DNA from: Bradyrhizobium sp. AS23.2
GTDB lineage: Bacteria; Pseudomonadota; Alphaproteobacteria; Rhizobiales; Xanthobacteraceae
NCBI RefSeq assembly: GCF_001908185.1
Contig: NZ_LGHM01000064.1
Coordinates: 1-51,311, forward strand
DNA length: 51,311 nucleotides
Direction: 5' to 3'
Numbering within the stretch: position 1 is the stretch's first letter; each line of letters starts with the position of its first letter. The translations under genes were made by a program, and so were the position numbers. Below are positions 42,772 to 51,223 of this stretch, piece after piece. The notes beneath the pieces are model-generated. The model made no database searches, was not told the DNA's origin, and saw only the letters and a list, made by a program, of their open reading frames with translations.

Positions 42772-42783
42772 CCTTGATGCGTC

Positions 42784-42801
42784 TATTTATACGAATTATT
42801 T
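42784..42801. promoter_or_regulatory. Putative HutC-type GntR operator, site 3
   Basis: TATTTATACGAATTATTT, 13 bases upstream of the GntR start (minus strand). Shares the core TTATACGAAT with site 4 and the flanks of site 1; suited to autoregulation. Confidence 0.6.
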
Positions 42802-42845
42802 CGACAAATGACTCGACGCTTGATTGATTGGTGTGACGCGCTGCT

Positions 42846-42863
42846 ATATTATACGAATAAATA
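42846..42863. promoter_or_regulatory. Putative HutC-type GntR operator, site 4
   Basis: ATATTATACGAATAAATA, about 40 bases before the CoA-transferase start, in the same divergent gap as site 3. Probably controls the operon 42904-48474. Confidence 0.6.
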
Positions 42864-42903
42864 AATTGGCGGGTCGCACCGCCTGCATTGCTGACGAGGA
42901 TGG

Positions 42904-44097
42904 ATGCTCGAGAATGTACTTGCCGGCCTTCGGGTCATTGACCTGACCCAGAACGTCGCCGGGCCCTACTGCACGCAGGTCCTCGGCGACATGGGGGCCG
43001 ATGTCATCAAGGTGGAGCGGCCCGGACGAGGAGACGATACGCGCGACTGGCGTCCGCCGGAGATCGGCAACCAGTCCTCCACCTTCCTGGCGCTCAACCG
43101 GAATAAGCGCAGCATCAGCCTGGATCTCGATGCCCCGGAGGGACTCGATATCCTGCGCAGGCTGGCGGCCACGGCCGACATCGTCGTGCATTCCATGAAG
43201 CCCGGCAGCGCCGAAAAGCGCGGCCTGGGCCACGAAGATCTCAAGGCATTGAATCCCGCCTTGATCTATTGCGCCATCAGCGCTTTCGGTCAGGTCGGGC
43301 CGCTGCGCGCGCTGCCAGGCTATGATCCCCTGATGCAGGCTTTCACCGGCATCATGAGCACTACGGGGAATGACGGAGAAGATCCCGTTCGCGTCGGCGT
43401 CTCGCTCATCGACATGGGGACCGGCATGTGGTCCGCCATGGGCATCCTCGCAGCCGTGATCCTGCGGTCTCGCTCGGGCGAGGGGGTGTCGGTCGAGGCC
43501 AGCCTGCTCGATACCGGCGTGTCCTGGATGACCGTCTTCATCGCCAGTTATCTCGCCACCCAGACCCTGCCGAAGAAGCTCGGCTCGGCCATGGCCATGA
43601 CGGCGCCTTATGAGTTGTTCCGGGCGGCTGACGGCCACGTTTTCATAGCTGCCGGCAACGACCGGCTCTTCGGGTGCGTTTGCAAGGGGCTCGACGCTCT
43701 CGAGCTGGCGAGCGATGCCCGTTTTCGCACCAATCCGCTCCGGGTGGCAAACCGGGCTGATCTGCATCGGGAATTGGAAGCGCGCACGCTGGTTCGGCCG
43801 GCGGCGGACATCGTCGCCAGCCTTCGCCGGCTCGGCGCGCCCTGCAGCGAACTCAACAATGTCGCGCAAATGCTGTCGAACGAGCAGGTGGCTGCATCGC
43901 GCATCGTGGAAGACCTGCCTCTCGACGGCGTGCCGCACCACAAGGTGGTGGGGTTGCCGATCAAGGCCGGCGGGCGTCGCAGCTCAGCGATGAAGCCGCC
44001 GCCATCGCTCGGCGCAGACACATTGGCGGTGCTCGCCGACCTCTCTCTTAGCGAAGAGGAAATCGCGCGCCTTCGCAAGGCAAATGTCGTGGGTTGA
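42904..44097 (+). CDS. Class III (CaiB/BaiF-type) CoA transferase
   Basis: 397 residues, family length. N-terminal VIDLTQNVAGPYCTQVLGDM then GADVIKVERP; catalytic Asp170 in SLIDMGTGMW. It moves CoA from a donor ester such as succinyl-CoA to a free carboxylate through an aspartyl anhydride, avoiding ATP use. First gene of a five-gene operon followed by acyl-CoA dehydrogenase, MmgE/PrpD protein, crotonase and HMG-CoA-lyase-like protein. It probably activates the acid that the rest of the operon degrades. Confidence 0.9.
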   Translation: MLENVLAGLRVIDLTQNVAGPYCTQVLGDMGADVIKVERPGRGDDTRDWRPPEIGNQSSTFLALNRNKRSISLDLDAPEGLDILRRLAATADIVVHSMKPGSAEKRGLGHEDLKALNPALIYCAISAFGQVGPLRALPGYDPLMQAFTGIMSTTGNDGEDPVRVGVSLIDMGTGMWSAMGILAAVILRSRSGEGVSVEASLLDTGVSWMTVFIASYLATQTLPKKLGSAMAMTAPYELFRAADGHVFIAAGNDRLFGCVCKGLDALELASDARFRTNPLRVANRADLHRELEARTLVRPAADIVASLRRLGAPCSELNNVAQMLSNEQVAASRIVEDLPLDGVPHHKVVGLPIKAGGRRSSAMKPPPSLGADTLAVLADLSLSEEEIARLRKANVVG

Positions 44098-44144
44098 TGG
44101 CGGCGGGCCGTCCCGGCGGCAACACGCGACCGAAAGAGGCTGAA

Positions 44145-45305
44145 ATGGACTTCGAGTATACCGACACGCAGGAAGAGATCAGGTCGGCGGTGCGCAGGCT
44201 CTGCGCCACGTTCGGTCCCGAATATTGGGCGGAATGCGACCACGATGCCGCCTATCCGGAGCGGTTTGTCCAGGCGATGACTGACGCCGGATGGCTCTCT
44301 GCTCTCATTCCGGAAGAATACGGCGGCGCTGGCCTTGGCGTCATGGAAGGCGCGATCATCCTCGAGGAGATCAACCGCTCCGGCGGTAACGGCGCGGCGT
44401 GCCACGCGCAGATGTATACGATGGCCTCGATTCTGAGGCACGGTAGCGAGGAGCAGAAGCGGAAATATCTTCCCAAGATCGCCGCCGGCACCCTGCGGCT
44501 CCAGGCGTTCGGCGTGACCGAGCCCGACGCGGGGTCCAACACGCTCAAGATCAAGACCTTCGCCCGCAAGATCAATGGCGGCTACGTCATCAACGGCCAG
44601 AAGATCTGGACGTCGCGCTACATGCAATCCCACATGTATCTGCTGGTCGTGCGCACCTCGCCGTTCGAGGAGGCGAAGAAGAAGACCGACGGGCTCAGCC
44701 TATTCCTCGTTGACATCGCAAAGGCCGGACCGGCGCTGAAGGCGCGTCCGATCCGAACCATGCTCAACCACCACACCAACGAGGTCTTCATCGACAATCT
44801 GGAAGTCAGCGACGATGATCTGATCGGCGAAGAGGGTAAGGGCTTCTACTATCTCGTCGACTCGCTGAACTCCGAACGCCTCCTGGTGACCAGCGAGTGT
44901 ATCGGCGATGGCAAGTGGTTCATCGATCAGGCTTCGCGTTACGCCTCGGAGCGGATCGTGTTCGACCGTCCGATCGGTCAGAACCAGGGCATCCAGTTTC
45001 CCATTGCCCGCGCCTTCATGAACCTCCAGGCGGCAGAATTGATGCGCAACCGCGCCGCCGCACTGTTTGACCAGGGTGCGCCTTGTGCATCCGAGACCAG
45101 CATGGCCAAATATCTCGCGTCGGAGGCGTCGTGGGAGGCAGCCGATGCCTGCATGACGACGTTCGGCGGCTATGGCGTTGCCGCGGAGTATCACGTCGAG
45201 CGGAAATGGAAGGAGGCGCGCCTGTTCCGAACGGCGCCATTGTCCAACAACTTAATTCTTGCCCAGGTTGCCCAGCACTCGCTCGGCATGCCGCGATCGT
45301 ATTGA
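44145..45305 (+). CDS. Acyl-CoA dehydrogenase
   Basis: 386 residues from the ATG at 44145, with AAAGAGG upstream; the frame is open from 44094 but overlaps the CoA transferase end. Motifs: FGVTEPDAGSNT (FAD and substrate), ERIVFDRPIGQNQGIQFPIA, GGYGVAAEYHVER. Unusually the C-terminal YEGT motif with the catalytic Glu of MCAD is replaced by FRTAPLSNN. This variant occurs in a branch of acyl-CoA dehydrogenases in which the base must come from elsewhere (isovaleryl-CoA dehydrogenase also uses a Glu at another place); TSECIGDG offers a Glu in the right helix. Electrons go to ETF. Confidence 0.88.
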   Translation: MDFEYTDTQEEIRSAVRRLCATFGPEYWAECDHDAAYPERFVQAMTDAGWLSALIPEEYGGAGLGVMEGAIILEEINRSGGNGAACHAQMYTMASILRHGSEEQKRKYLPKIAAGTLRLQAFGVTEPDAGSNTLKIKTFARKINGGYVINGQKIWTSRYMQSHMYLLVVRTSPFEEAKKKTDGLSLFLVDIAKAGPALKARPIRTMLNHHTNEVFIDNLEVSDDDLIGEEGKGFYYLVDSLNSERLLVTSECIGDGKWFIDQASRYASERIVFDRPIGQNQGIQFPIARAFMNLQAAELMRNRAAALFDQGAPCASETSMAKYLASEASWEAADACMTTFGGYGVAAEYHVERKWKEARLFRTAPLSNNLILAQVAQHSLGMPRSY

Positions 45306-45317
45306 AGTGGATGCCCG

Positions 45318-46763
45318 ATGTCTCCAGAGCAGGCGATGTTCCGCAAGGACCGACTGGCGCAGCGCGCGCCGGCGACGGAGGCGCTGGCAGACTACGTTGT
45401 CGGTGCGCAAGTAGGGACGCCGACGCTCGATCGAGCCAGGCTGGCCGTTCTGGATACCCTCGCGGTCACGCTCGGCGGCAGCACCGAACCCGTCACGATG
45501 CGACTCCTGGCTACGCTGGAGCCGACGCACCAGGCGTCATCGGTGCCCCTCCTGTGGTCCGATCACACCTTCAACCGCTTCGATGCAGCTCTCGTAACCG
45601 GCACCGCAAGCCATGTGCTTGACTACGACGACGTCAGCATGCTCTCGATCTGCCATCCGAGTGCGCCGGTTCTCTCCGCATTGTTGAGCGTGCGCGATTG
45701 GAGCGGACTTTCTGGGCGGGTGTTGCTGGAAGCCTTCGTGATTGGCACGGAAGTGCTGATCCGACTGGGTCAGACCATGGGCTTCCGTCATTACCAGCTC
45801 GGCTTTCATGCGACCGCCACGCTTGGCGCCGTTGGCGCTGCGGCGGCATGCGCCCGGCTCATGGGGCTCGATCAGCTGCGAACCCGTCATGCGCTTGCGA
45901 TCGCAGCCAGCATGTCGTCCGGTTTGCAGGTCAATTTCGGCTCGATGGTGAAATCGCTGCATGTCGGACTTGCGGCGAGCAGCGGCGTGAGGGCCGTGCA
46001 GTTTGCGGCCGGCGGCGTCGAAGGTGCGCCGGAGGTATTTTCCGGCAATGGCTTCGTTCGTGCGTTCTCGGGCGATCAGAGCACCGAGTGGCCGGATGAT
46101 GTCCGGTTGGGCGAGCCGTTCGTCATCGATGACCCCGGTTTCGAGCAGAAGCGGTATCCGTGCTGCTACATGCTCCATCGCATGATCGAAGCATCGCTCC
46201 AGTTGCGGCGCGAGCACGGGATCGCGCTGGAGCAGGTGGCAGATGTGCTCGTGGACATGCCTTCCGGCGGCACCAAGCCGCTGGTCCACCCGCGGCCGCA
46301 GAGCGGCCTCAACGCGCTTTTCAGCGGACCCTACGCTGTCCTCGCGAGCCTTGCCGACGGCCGGGTGGACCTGAAGAGCTTCACTGACGCGGAGGTGCGG
46401 CGGTCTGCCTTGCAGCAACGTTTCAGCGACGTGATATTGCGCGAGCGCGCGCTCACGGAACCGGCTGAAGCGATCGGCGACGCGCCGGTCACCGTGACCG
46501 TGAGGCTGCGGGACGGCAAGGCGTTCACGCGGACCATCACCGTCTCGCCGGGGTCGGCCCATGATCCGCTGACGCCCGGTCAGCTTCGTGCCAAGTGGAT
46601 CGATTGCCTGCGTCGTGCCTGTCCCTCGGCGGATGATGACGATATCGGTGCTCTGTTTGAATCGGGCTGGCGGCTTTCCGATATGGTCGATGCGGGCGAG
46701 TGGACAAGGGCCATCCGTGCCGTTGTCACGCAGTCGCCCCTAACTTGCGAGGCCCGTCGATGA
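45318..46763 (+). CDS. MmgE/PrpD-family protein
   Basis: 481 residues. All-helical N-terminal domain with LAVLDTLAVTLGGSTEPVTM, the family's FNRFDAALVTGTASHVLDYDD block, and HPSAPVLSALLS; C-terminal domain follows. Relatives include 2-methylcitrate dehydratase, cis-aconitate decarboxylase and iminodisuccinate epimerase, so function cannot be fixed: dehydration, epimerisation or decarboxylation of a tricarboxylate-like intermediate. It starts 12 bases after the acyl-CoA dehydrogenase and overlaps the next crotonase gene by four bases. Confidence 0.87.
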   Translation: MSPEQAMFRKDRLAQRAPATEALADYVVGAQVGTPTLDRARLAVLDTLAVTLGGSTEPVTMRLLATLEPTHQASSVPLLWSDHTFNRFDAALVTGTASHVLDYDDVSMLSICHPSAPVLSALLSVRDWSGLSGRVLLEAFVIGTEVLIRLGQTMGFRHYQLGFHATATLGAVGAAAACARLMGLDQLRTRHALAIAASMSSGLQVNFGSMVKSLHVGLAASSGVRAVQFAAGGVEGAPEVFSGNGFVRAFSGDQSTEWPDDVRLGEPFVIDDPGFEQKRYPCCYMLHRMIEASLQLRREHGIALEQVADVLVDMPSGGTKPLVHPRPQSGLNALFSGPYAVLASLADGRVDLKSFTDAEVRRSALQQRFSDVILRERALTEPAEAIGDAPVTVTVRLRDGKAFTRTITVSPGSAHDPLTPGQLRAKWIDCLRRACPSADDDDIGALFESGWRLSDMVDAGEWTRAIRAVVTQSPLTCEARR

Positions 46764-47554
46764 TCGACACCTACGAGACCCTGTTGATCGAGACCGTGGC
46801 GGAGCACGTGGCCCGCGTGACGCTCAATCGGCCCGCCGCGATGAACGCGCTCAACACCCAGATGGGCAGGGATCTCGTCGCGTTTTTCGAGAACGTCGCG
46901 CTGGATGCGCGCGGCCTTCGCTGCATCATCCTCACCGGCAGCGGTGATAGGGCGTTCTGTGCCGGCGGCGATCTCAAGGAACGCAAGGACATGACGGACG
47001 AAAGCTGGACGCGCCAGCACGTCATTTTCGAGCGCATGGTGCGGGCATTGCTCGATTGTCCCGTCCCGGTCGTCGGTGCGATCAACGGCGCTGCTTACGG
47101 CGGCGGGTGCGAAATCGCCGCGTGTTGCGATTTTCTCTACGTTTCGGACAGCGCCAGATTCGCGCTCACCGAGGTCACGCTCGGGATCATGCCGGGCGGC
47201 GGCGGAACGCAGACGCTGCCGCGCGCCATCGGCGAGCGGCGTGCCAAGGAATTGATCATGACCGGGCGGTCATTCACCGCGGCCGAAACCTGCGCCTGGG
47301 GATTTGCCAACGCATCCTTTGCGCCGAACAAGCTGATGGAGGCCGCGCTCGACACCGCGGCCGCAATCGCACGCAACGCCCCAGTCTCGGTGCGTCAGGC
47401 CAAGCAATCGATCCATCGCGGGCTGCAACTGTCGTTGCGTGACGGTCTCGCATTCGAGATCGAGGCTTACAACCGCCTGGTGCCCATGGAGGACCGCCAC
47501 GAAGGCGTGCTCGCTTTCAACGAGCGGCGTCCGCCGCGCTTCAAGGGACAATAG
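46760..47554 (+). CDS. Enoyl-CoA hydratase (crotonase family)
   Basis: 264 residues from the ATG overlapping the PrpD-family stop (ATGA). Oxyanion-hole regions AFCAGGDLKER and GAAYGGGCEIAACCD; both hydratase glutamates are present (GGGCE and LTEVTLG), so this is the most canonical hydratase of the four crotonases in the window. In an operon with a CoA transferase and an HMG-CoA-lyase-like enzyme it may hydrate a branched enoyl-CoA to a 3-hydroxy-3-alkyl-acyl-CoA, as methylglutaconyl-CoA hydratase does in leucine breakdown. Confidence 0.9.
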   Translation: MIDTYETLLIETVAEHVARVTLNRPAAMNALNTQMGRDLVAFFENVALDARGLRCIILTGSGDRAFCAGGDLKERKDMTDESWTRQHVIFERMVRALLDCPVPVVGAINGAAYGGGCEIAACCDFLYVSDSARFALTEVTLGIMPGGGGTQTLPRAIGERRAKELIMTGRSFTAAETCAWGFANASFAPNKLMEAALDTAAAIARNAPVSVRQAKQSIHRGLQLSLRDGLAFEIEAYNRLVPMEDRHEGVLAFNERRPPRFKGQ

Positions 47555-47562
47555 GACGGGTC

Positions 47563-48474
47563 ATGGGCGAGCCGGCCTTCATCCGCGACGTCAGCCTGCG
47601 CGACGGTCTGCAGATGGTCCGCACGCAGGTGCCGACCGCGGTCAAGCGCGAATGGCTGGATGGTCTCGTCGCAGACGGCGTGAGACGCGTCGAGGTGACG
47701 TCGTTCGTGCCGGCTTCCGTGATCCCGCAGTTTGCCGACGCGCAGGACGTTGCCGCACACGCGCTGGCCAAGGGCGGCGCCATCGCGTCTGCGCTGGTGG
47801 TCAACCTCAAGGGCGCGCAGCGCGCCTTCGACGCGGGCTTTGCGAACGTCAGTTATGTGGTCTCTGCGAGTGAGGCGCACAGCGCAGCCAATGCGCGACG
47901 ATCCAGCTCGGCCGCGCTCGATGAGTTTCGCCTGATCGCGGCGGAGCGCGATCTCCGGCGTGGCGAACGAGCCATCACGCTCGAATGCGGCATTGCGACC
48001 TCGTTCGGGTGTTCGATCCAGGGCAAGGTGGATGAAGCGCGGGTCGTAGAGATCGCGGAACGGCTTGTCGCCGACGGCGCGGACACCCTTCTTGTGGCGG
48101 ATACGGTCGGATACGCCAATCCGGCGACGGTGAGGGGATTGTTCGCAGGTCTGCGTAGGGCCGTCGGAGACGTTCCTGTCGCCGCACATTTCCACGACAC
48201 GCGCGGGCTCGGTCTTGCCAATGTGGTCGCGGCGCTGGACGCGGGTATCCGCCACTTCGACGCGTCAACAGCGGGTCTTGGCGGCTGCCCCTTCGCGCCG
48301 GGCGCCACCGGCAACATCAACACGGAGGACTGTGCGTTCATGTTGGAGTCCATGGGATTTGCCACGGGCATCGACATCGAGGCGCTGGTCGCGCTCAGAA
48401 GCCGGATCGAAGCTTGGCTGCCGGGCGAGCGCTTCCACGGCGCGATCGCGCGGGCGGGCCTTCCGAAGGTGTAG
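47563..48474 (+). CDS. HMG-CoA-lyase-like DRE-TIM metallolyase
   Basis: 303 residues, typical of hydroxymethylglutaryl-CoA lyase. Catalytic Arg13-Asp14 in SLRDGLQ, metal ligands His209 and His211 in HFHDTRG, and the flexible-loop Cys242 in GLGGCPFAPGATGN are all present. It would split a 3-hydroxy-3-methylacyl-CoA into acetyl-CoA and a keto acid or similar. With the hydratase encoded eight bases upstream it closes a degradation route for a branched acid. Last gene of the CoA-transferase operon. Confidence 0.9.
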   Translation: MGEPAFIRDVSLRDGLQMVRTQVPTAVKREWLDGLVADGVRRVEVTSFVPASVIPQFADAQDVAAHALAKGGAIASALVVNLKGAQRAFDAGFANVSYVVSASEAHSAANARRSSSAALDEFRLIAAERDLRRGERAITLECGIATSFGCSIQGKVDEARVVEIAERLVADGADTLLVADTVGYANPATVRGLFAGLRRAVGDVPVAAHFHDTRGLGLANVVAALDAGIRHFDASTAGLGGCPFAPGATGNINTEDCAFMLESMGFATGIDIEALVALRSRIEAWLPGERFHGAIARAGLPKV

Positions 48475-48511
48475 GCGGGCACGGGTGGGGGAACGGGGGC
48501 CCGGAGGAGAC

Positions 48512-49411
48512 ATGATGCGCGGCACGGCGACGCAAATCAGCTCTCGCGGAAGACTTCCGCATCCTGCTGCCCCGTTCAAATCGGCCAATGCTTTCGCCAA
48601 ACCTGCCATTCGACCGATGCGCGGCAAACGCGTCGGCGCCGTGGTCAACGCATTCGAGATTCTGCGTCATCTTGACGGCGAGGATACGGCTCTACGGGCA
48701 ACGGAGATCGCTCGCGATCTCAGGATCAATCCCAGCACCTGCTTCAACGTTCTCCAGACGCTGGTGACCGAAGGCGCGGTCGGCTTCGATCCTGCAAAGA
48801 AGCTGTACCGGTTGGTTGATGAGTGGCGGCAGGCCATCTCATGCATTGGAACCAAGGCCGAAGTCCTGACGCTGAAGCCGGAAGCCGAGTGCCTTGCACG
48901 AAAGCACCAATCGTTCATTACCTTGTGGCGGCGAGCGGCGAGCGATCGCCTCGTGCTGGTCTTTTCGACCGATACGCCGCTTCCATTCGAAGTACGAATG
49001 CCGCCGGGTTCTCGCGTGCCGCTGTTCGTGGGCTCGGCCGGAAGGGTGATGGCAGTGGCATCCGGCGTATCGGAACGGGAGTTGCGTGCGAGTTTCGAGC
49101 GCCTTCGCTGGGACCGCCCGCCGCCATTCGAGATCTATGCCAGAGAGCTCGCCGCTGTCAGGCAGAAAGGATGGGCGCTCGATCGCGAGAACTTTGCCCG
49201 CGGCTTCGTCACCATCTCGGCGCCGGTGCGGGATGCCGCCGGGCAAGTGAGATACGCTTGCAGTGCCACCATGCCGAGCTTCCGCTGGAACGAGACGCTC
49301 AGTCCGGCAATCGCTGCGGACCTGCTGGAACTGGGGCACTCGTTGAGCCGCACGGCAACGCGGTCGGCGACACCACGGTGCGTCACCACGAGGCCAGAAG
49401 CGTATCCCTGA
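48512..49411 (+). CDS. IclR-family transcriptional regulator
   Basis: 299 residues from the ATG at 48512, preceded by GGAGGAGA (second ATG at 48515). Winged helix AVVNAFEILRHLDGEDTALR, ATEIARDLRINPSTCFNVLQ, TLVTEGAV; IclR effector domain follows (RVPLFVGSAGRVMAVASG, AVRQKGWALDRENFARGFVT). It begins 37 bases after the lyase gene and may be co-transcribed with that operon. Its 3' end overlaps the 3' end of the convergent iron-ADH-like gene by 29 bases, so the last residues (RPEAYP) share DNA with it. Confidence 0.88.
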   Translation: MMRGTATQISSRGRLPHPAAPFKSANAFAKPAIRPMRGKRVGAVVNAFEILRHLDGEDTALRATEIARDLRINPSTCFNVLQTLVTEGAVGFDPAKKLYRLVDEWRQAISCIGTKAEVLTLKPEAECLARKHQSFITLWRRAASDRLVLVFSTDTPLPFEVRMPPGSRVPLFVGSAGRVMAVASGVSERELRASFERLRWDRPPPFEIYARELAAVRQKGWALDRENFARGFVTISAPVRDAAGQVRYACSATMPSFRWNETLSPAIAADLLELGHSLSRTATRSATPRCVTTRPEAYP

Positions 49412-50597
49412 CGAGATCCACGTTCTTGCGGAAGCTTTGCTGCGGATCGGCGTTGAAGTTCTTCAGCGAGTTCGCGAGGATGCGATCCGCCGATGACCGC
49501 GGAATATCGAGCTGAGACAGGCGTGTCGGCATTCCGATGCTTCGAAAAATCTCCTCCAGACGGTCAGCCGCGCGCAGCGGCGCGTCGGCGACGGGATCGC
49601 CTTCGCGCCAGACCTCGAGCGCCGCCGCGATGTTGCACATCTCGCGCGGATTCTGCGATCCGACGCGCCTCAGTGCAGTGGGCGTGAAAGCGCAGTGGGC
49701 TTCACCTTGCGAGACGCGTTCATGCAAGTTGAAGAGGCTCGCCGCAAACGCATAGACCAGTCGCGCGACCCAGGACTGCGCGGGAGCGCCGCCTTGATCG
49801 GTGTCGAGGTTCTGTAGGTAGGTCGCAAGACACAGATCCAGCCGCAGTGCTGCATCATTCGGGTCGCTGAGGCGAGGCCGCGCCCTTGTCATCATTTCCA
49901 GCACGTGGCGACGGTTGAAATCGACCAGCGGCGGCGCCTGCGTATATTCCATGTTCATGACCGCGCGCCAGAAAATGGCTCCAAAGCTCGCAGCGATCAT
50001 CGAGGCGGGTGCAGTCGCCAGCGCATCCTCATCCCAGAACAGCGCAACCGGTCTGGTTTTCGGATCGAAGAATTCGAGCCGGTGATCGAGACCCGTCATC
50101 TTTGCCGGGGAGCCGCCCCGGTTTTGCGCGGTTGTTCCTGCAGTTAAGACGTTGATGATCGGGACCTTTCGGGCCATGAGCTTCGGGCTGATTGCCGGTC
50201 CGTCGTCCGGATATTGCGTCGCCAGTGCCTCGATGGGACCCTTCTCTGCCATCAGAATCGCGACCACCCGCGCGCCCTGGATGACACTTCCGGCTCCGAT
50301 CGCGATGAGCATGTCGGCTTCAGCTTCAAGTGCCGCGTCGCGCGCCGCCAGCACGTCGTCCAACGGTGTGTCCTTGCCGAGCCGATCGAACACTCCGGCG
50401 AGGGCGTTGCCGAGCAACGACATGATGCGCCGGATCAGGTCGGTGCGTTCAGAGACAGAGCGGCCGCAGATGACAAATGCCCGTTGTGCACCGTGTCGTC
50501 TCACTTCCGAGGGAAGATGATCCAGCGCGCGTTTGCCGCTGTAGACGCGGTGAGGATAGCTGACGAGACGGAAATCATGTTGAACCGAAGGAGACAT
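49383..50597 (-). CDS. Iron-containing alcohol dehydrogenase / maleylacetate reductase-like protein
   Basis: 404 residues from the ATG at 50595-50597; 25 extra in-frame codons upstream would run into the operator site. Fold features: HRVYSGKRALDHLP, nucleotide region AIGAGSVIQGARVVA (99-113), NVLTAGTTAQNRGG. The metal site looks degraded: the usual D-A-L-x-H-A helix reads FGAIFWRAVMNMEY (205-218), without Asp or His, while LHERVSQGEAH (291-301) keeps possible His ligands. It may be an NAD(P)-dependent reductase not needing iron, or have another function. Operator site 5 lies upstream, tying it to the HutC-type regulon. Confidence 0.8.
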   Translation of the reverse strand: MSPSVQHDFRLVSYPHRVYSGKRALDHLPSEVRRHGAQRAFVICGRSVSERTDLIRRIMSLLGNALAGVFDRLGKDTPLDDVLAARDAALEAEADMLIAIGAGSVIQGARVVAILMAEKGPIEALATQYPDDGPAISPKLMARKVPIINVLTAGTTAQNRGGSPAKMTGLDHRLEFFDPKTRPVALFWDEDALATAPASMIAASFGAIFWRAVMNMEYTQAPPLVDFNRRHVLEMMTRARPRLSDPNDAALRLDLCLATYLQNLDTDQGGAPAQSWVARLVYAFAASLFNLHERVSQGEAHCAFTPTALRRVGSQNPREMCNIAAALEVWREGDPVADAPLRAADRLEEIFRSIGMPTRLSQLDIPRSSADRILANSLKNFNADPQQSFRKNVDLVRDTLLASW

Positions 50598-50670
50598 CCG
50601 AAGAAAGCCCTGAGTAGCGGAACGGCAAGGAATGCAAGGGCGCAGATAAAGCCAAGCGGATTGCCGTGTC

Positions 50671-50688
50671 AAATATTCGAATAATATA
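50671..50688. promoter_or_regulatory. Putative HutC-type GntR operator, site 5
   Basis: AAATATTCGAATAATATA, in the 92-base gap between the Lrp and iron-ADH-like genes on the minus strand. Core ATATTCGAATAA matches site 1 closely although it lies about 8 kb from the regulator gene. Confidence 0.6.
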
Positions 50689-50689
50689 G

Positions 50690-51223
50690 TTAGCGAGGCT
50701 CTGCCTGGCTGAGCAGGAGGGGATCCACCGAGACCGACCGTTTCAGGGTTCGCAGGGAGAATGTCGAGCGCGTATGGCGGATGCCCTCAATCCGATAGAG
50801 CCGATCGCGCAGGAAGCGTTCGTAGTCGGCAGTATCGGCCACCGCGACCTTGACCAGGTAATCATACTCGCCGGTGACGAGGCTGGCCTCGATCACCTCG
50901 GGAATGCGCGCCAGTGCCTGTCCGAATCGCTCGAGGACCTTGTCGTCGTGCTTCTCCAGCGTGATTTCCACGAACACGAGGTCGCGCAGACCGAGCGCAG
51001 CCGGGTTGATGATAGCCGAATAGCTTTCGATCGTTCCGTTGCTTTCCAGCCGCTTGACCCGCGCCCAGCATGGCGACGTCGAGAGTCCAACCTGTTCCGC
51101 CAACTCGCTGATCGACAGCCTGCCATTCCGGTGGAGCGCGGAAAGGATTTTGCGGTCGATGCGATCCAGCGTCCTCGGAAGCGAGGATGGGTCCTTCGCC
51201 TTTCCAGTCAGATTTTCTGCCAT
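50690..51223 (-). CDS. Lrp/AsnC-family transcriptional regulator
   Basis: 177 residues. Helix-turn-helix LDRIDRKILSALHRNGRLSI, SELAEQVGLSTSPCWARVKR, LESNGTI, followed by the RAM ligand domain (VEITLEKHDDKVLERF, VTGEYDYLVKVAVAD). Slightly longer than most Lrp proteins because of a 20-residue N-terminal tail. Upstream DNA to the window's end (51224-51311) is AT-rich and may carry its promoter. It may sense an amino acid; no target is obvious beyond the adjacent dehydrogenase-like gene. Confidence 0.9.
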   Translation of the reverse strand: MAENLTGKAKDPSSLPRTLDRIDRKILSALHRNGRLSISELAEQVGLSTSPCWARVKRLESNGTIESYSAIINPAALGLRDLVFVEITLEKHDDKVLERFGQALARIPEVIEASLVTGEYDYLVKVAVADTADYERFLRDRLYRIEGIRHTRSTFSLRTLKRSVSVDPLLLSQAEPR

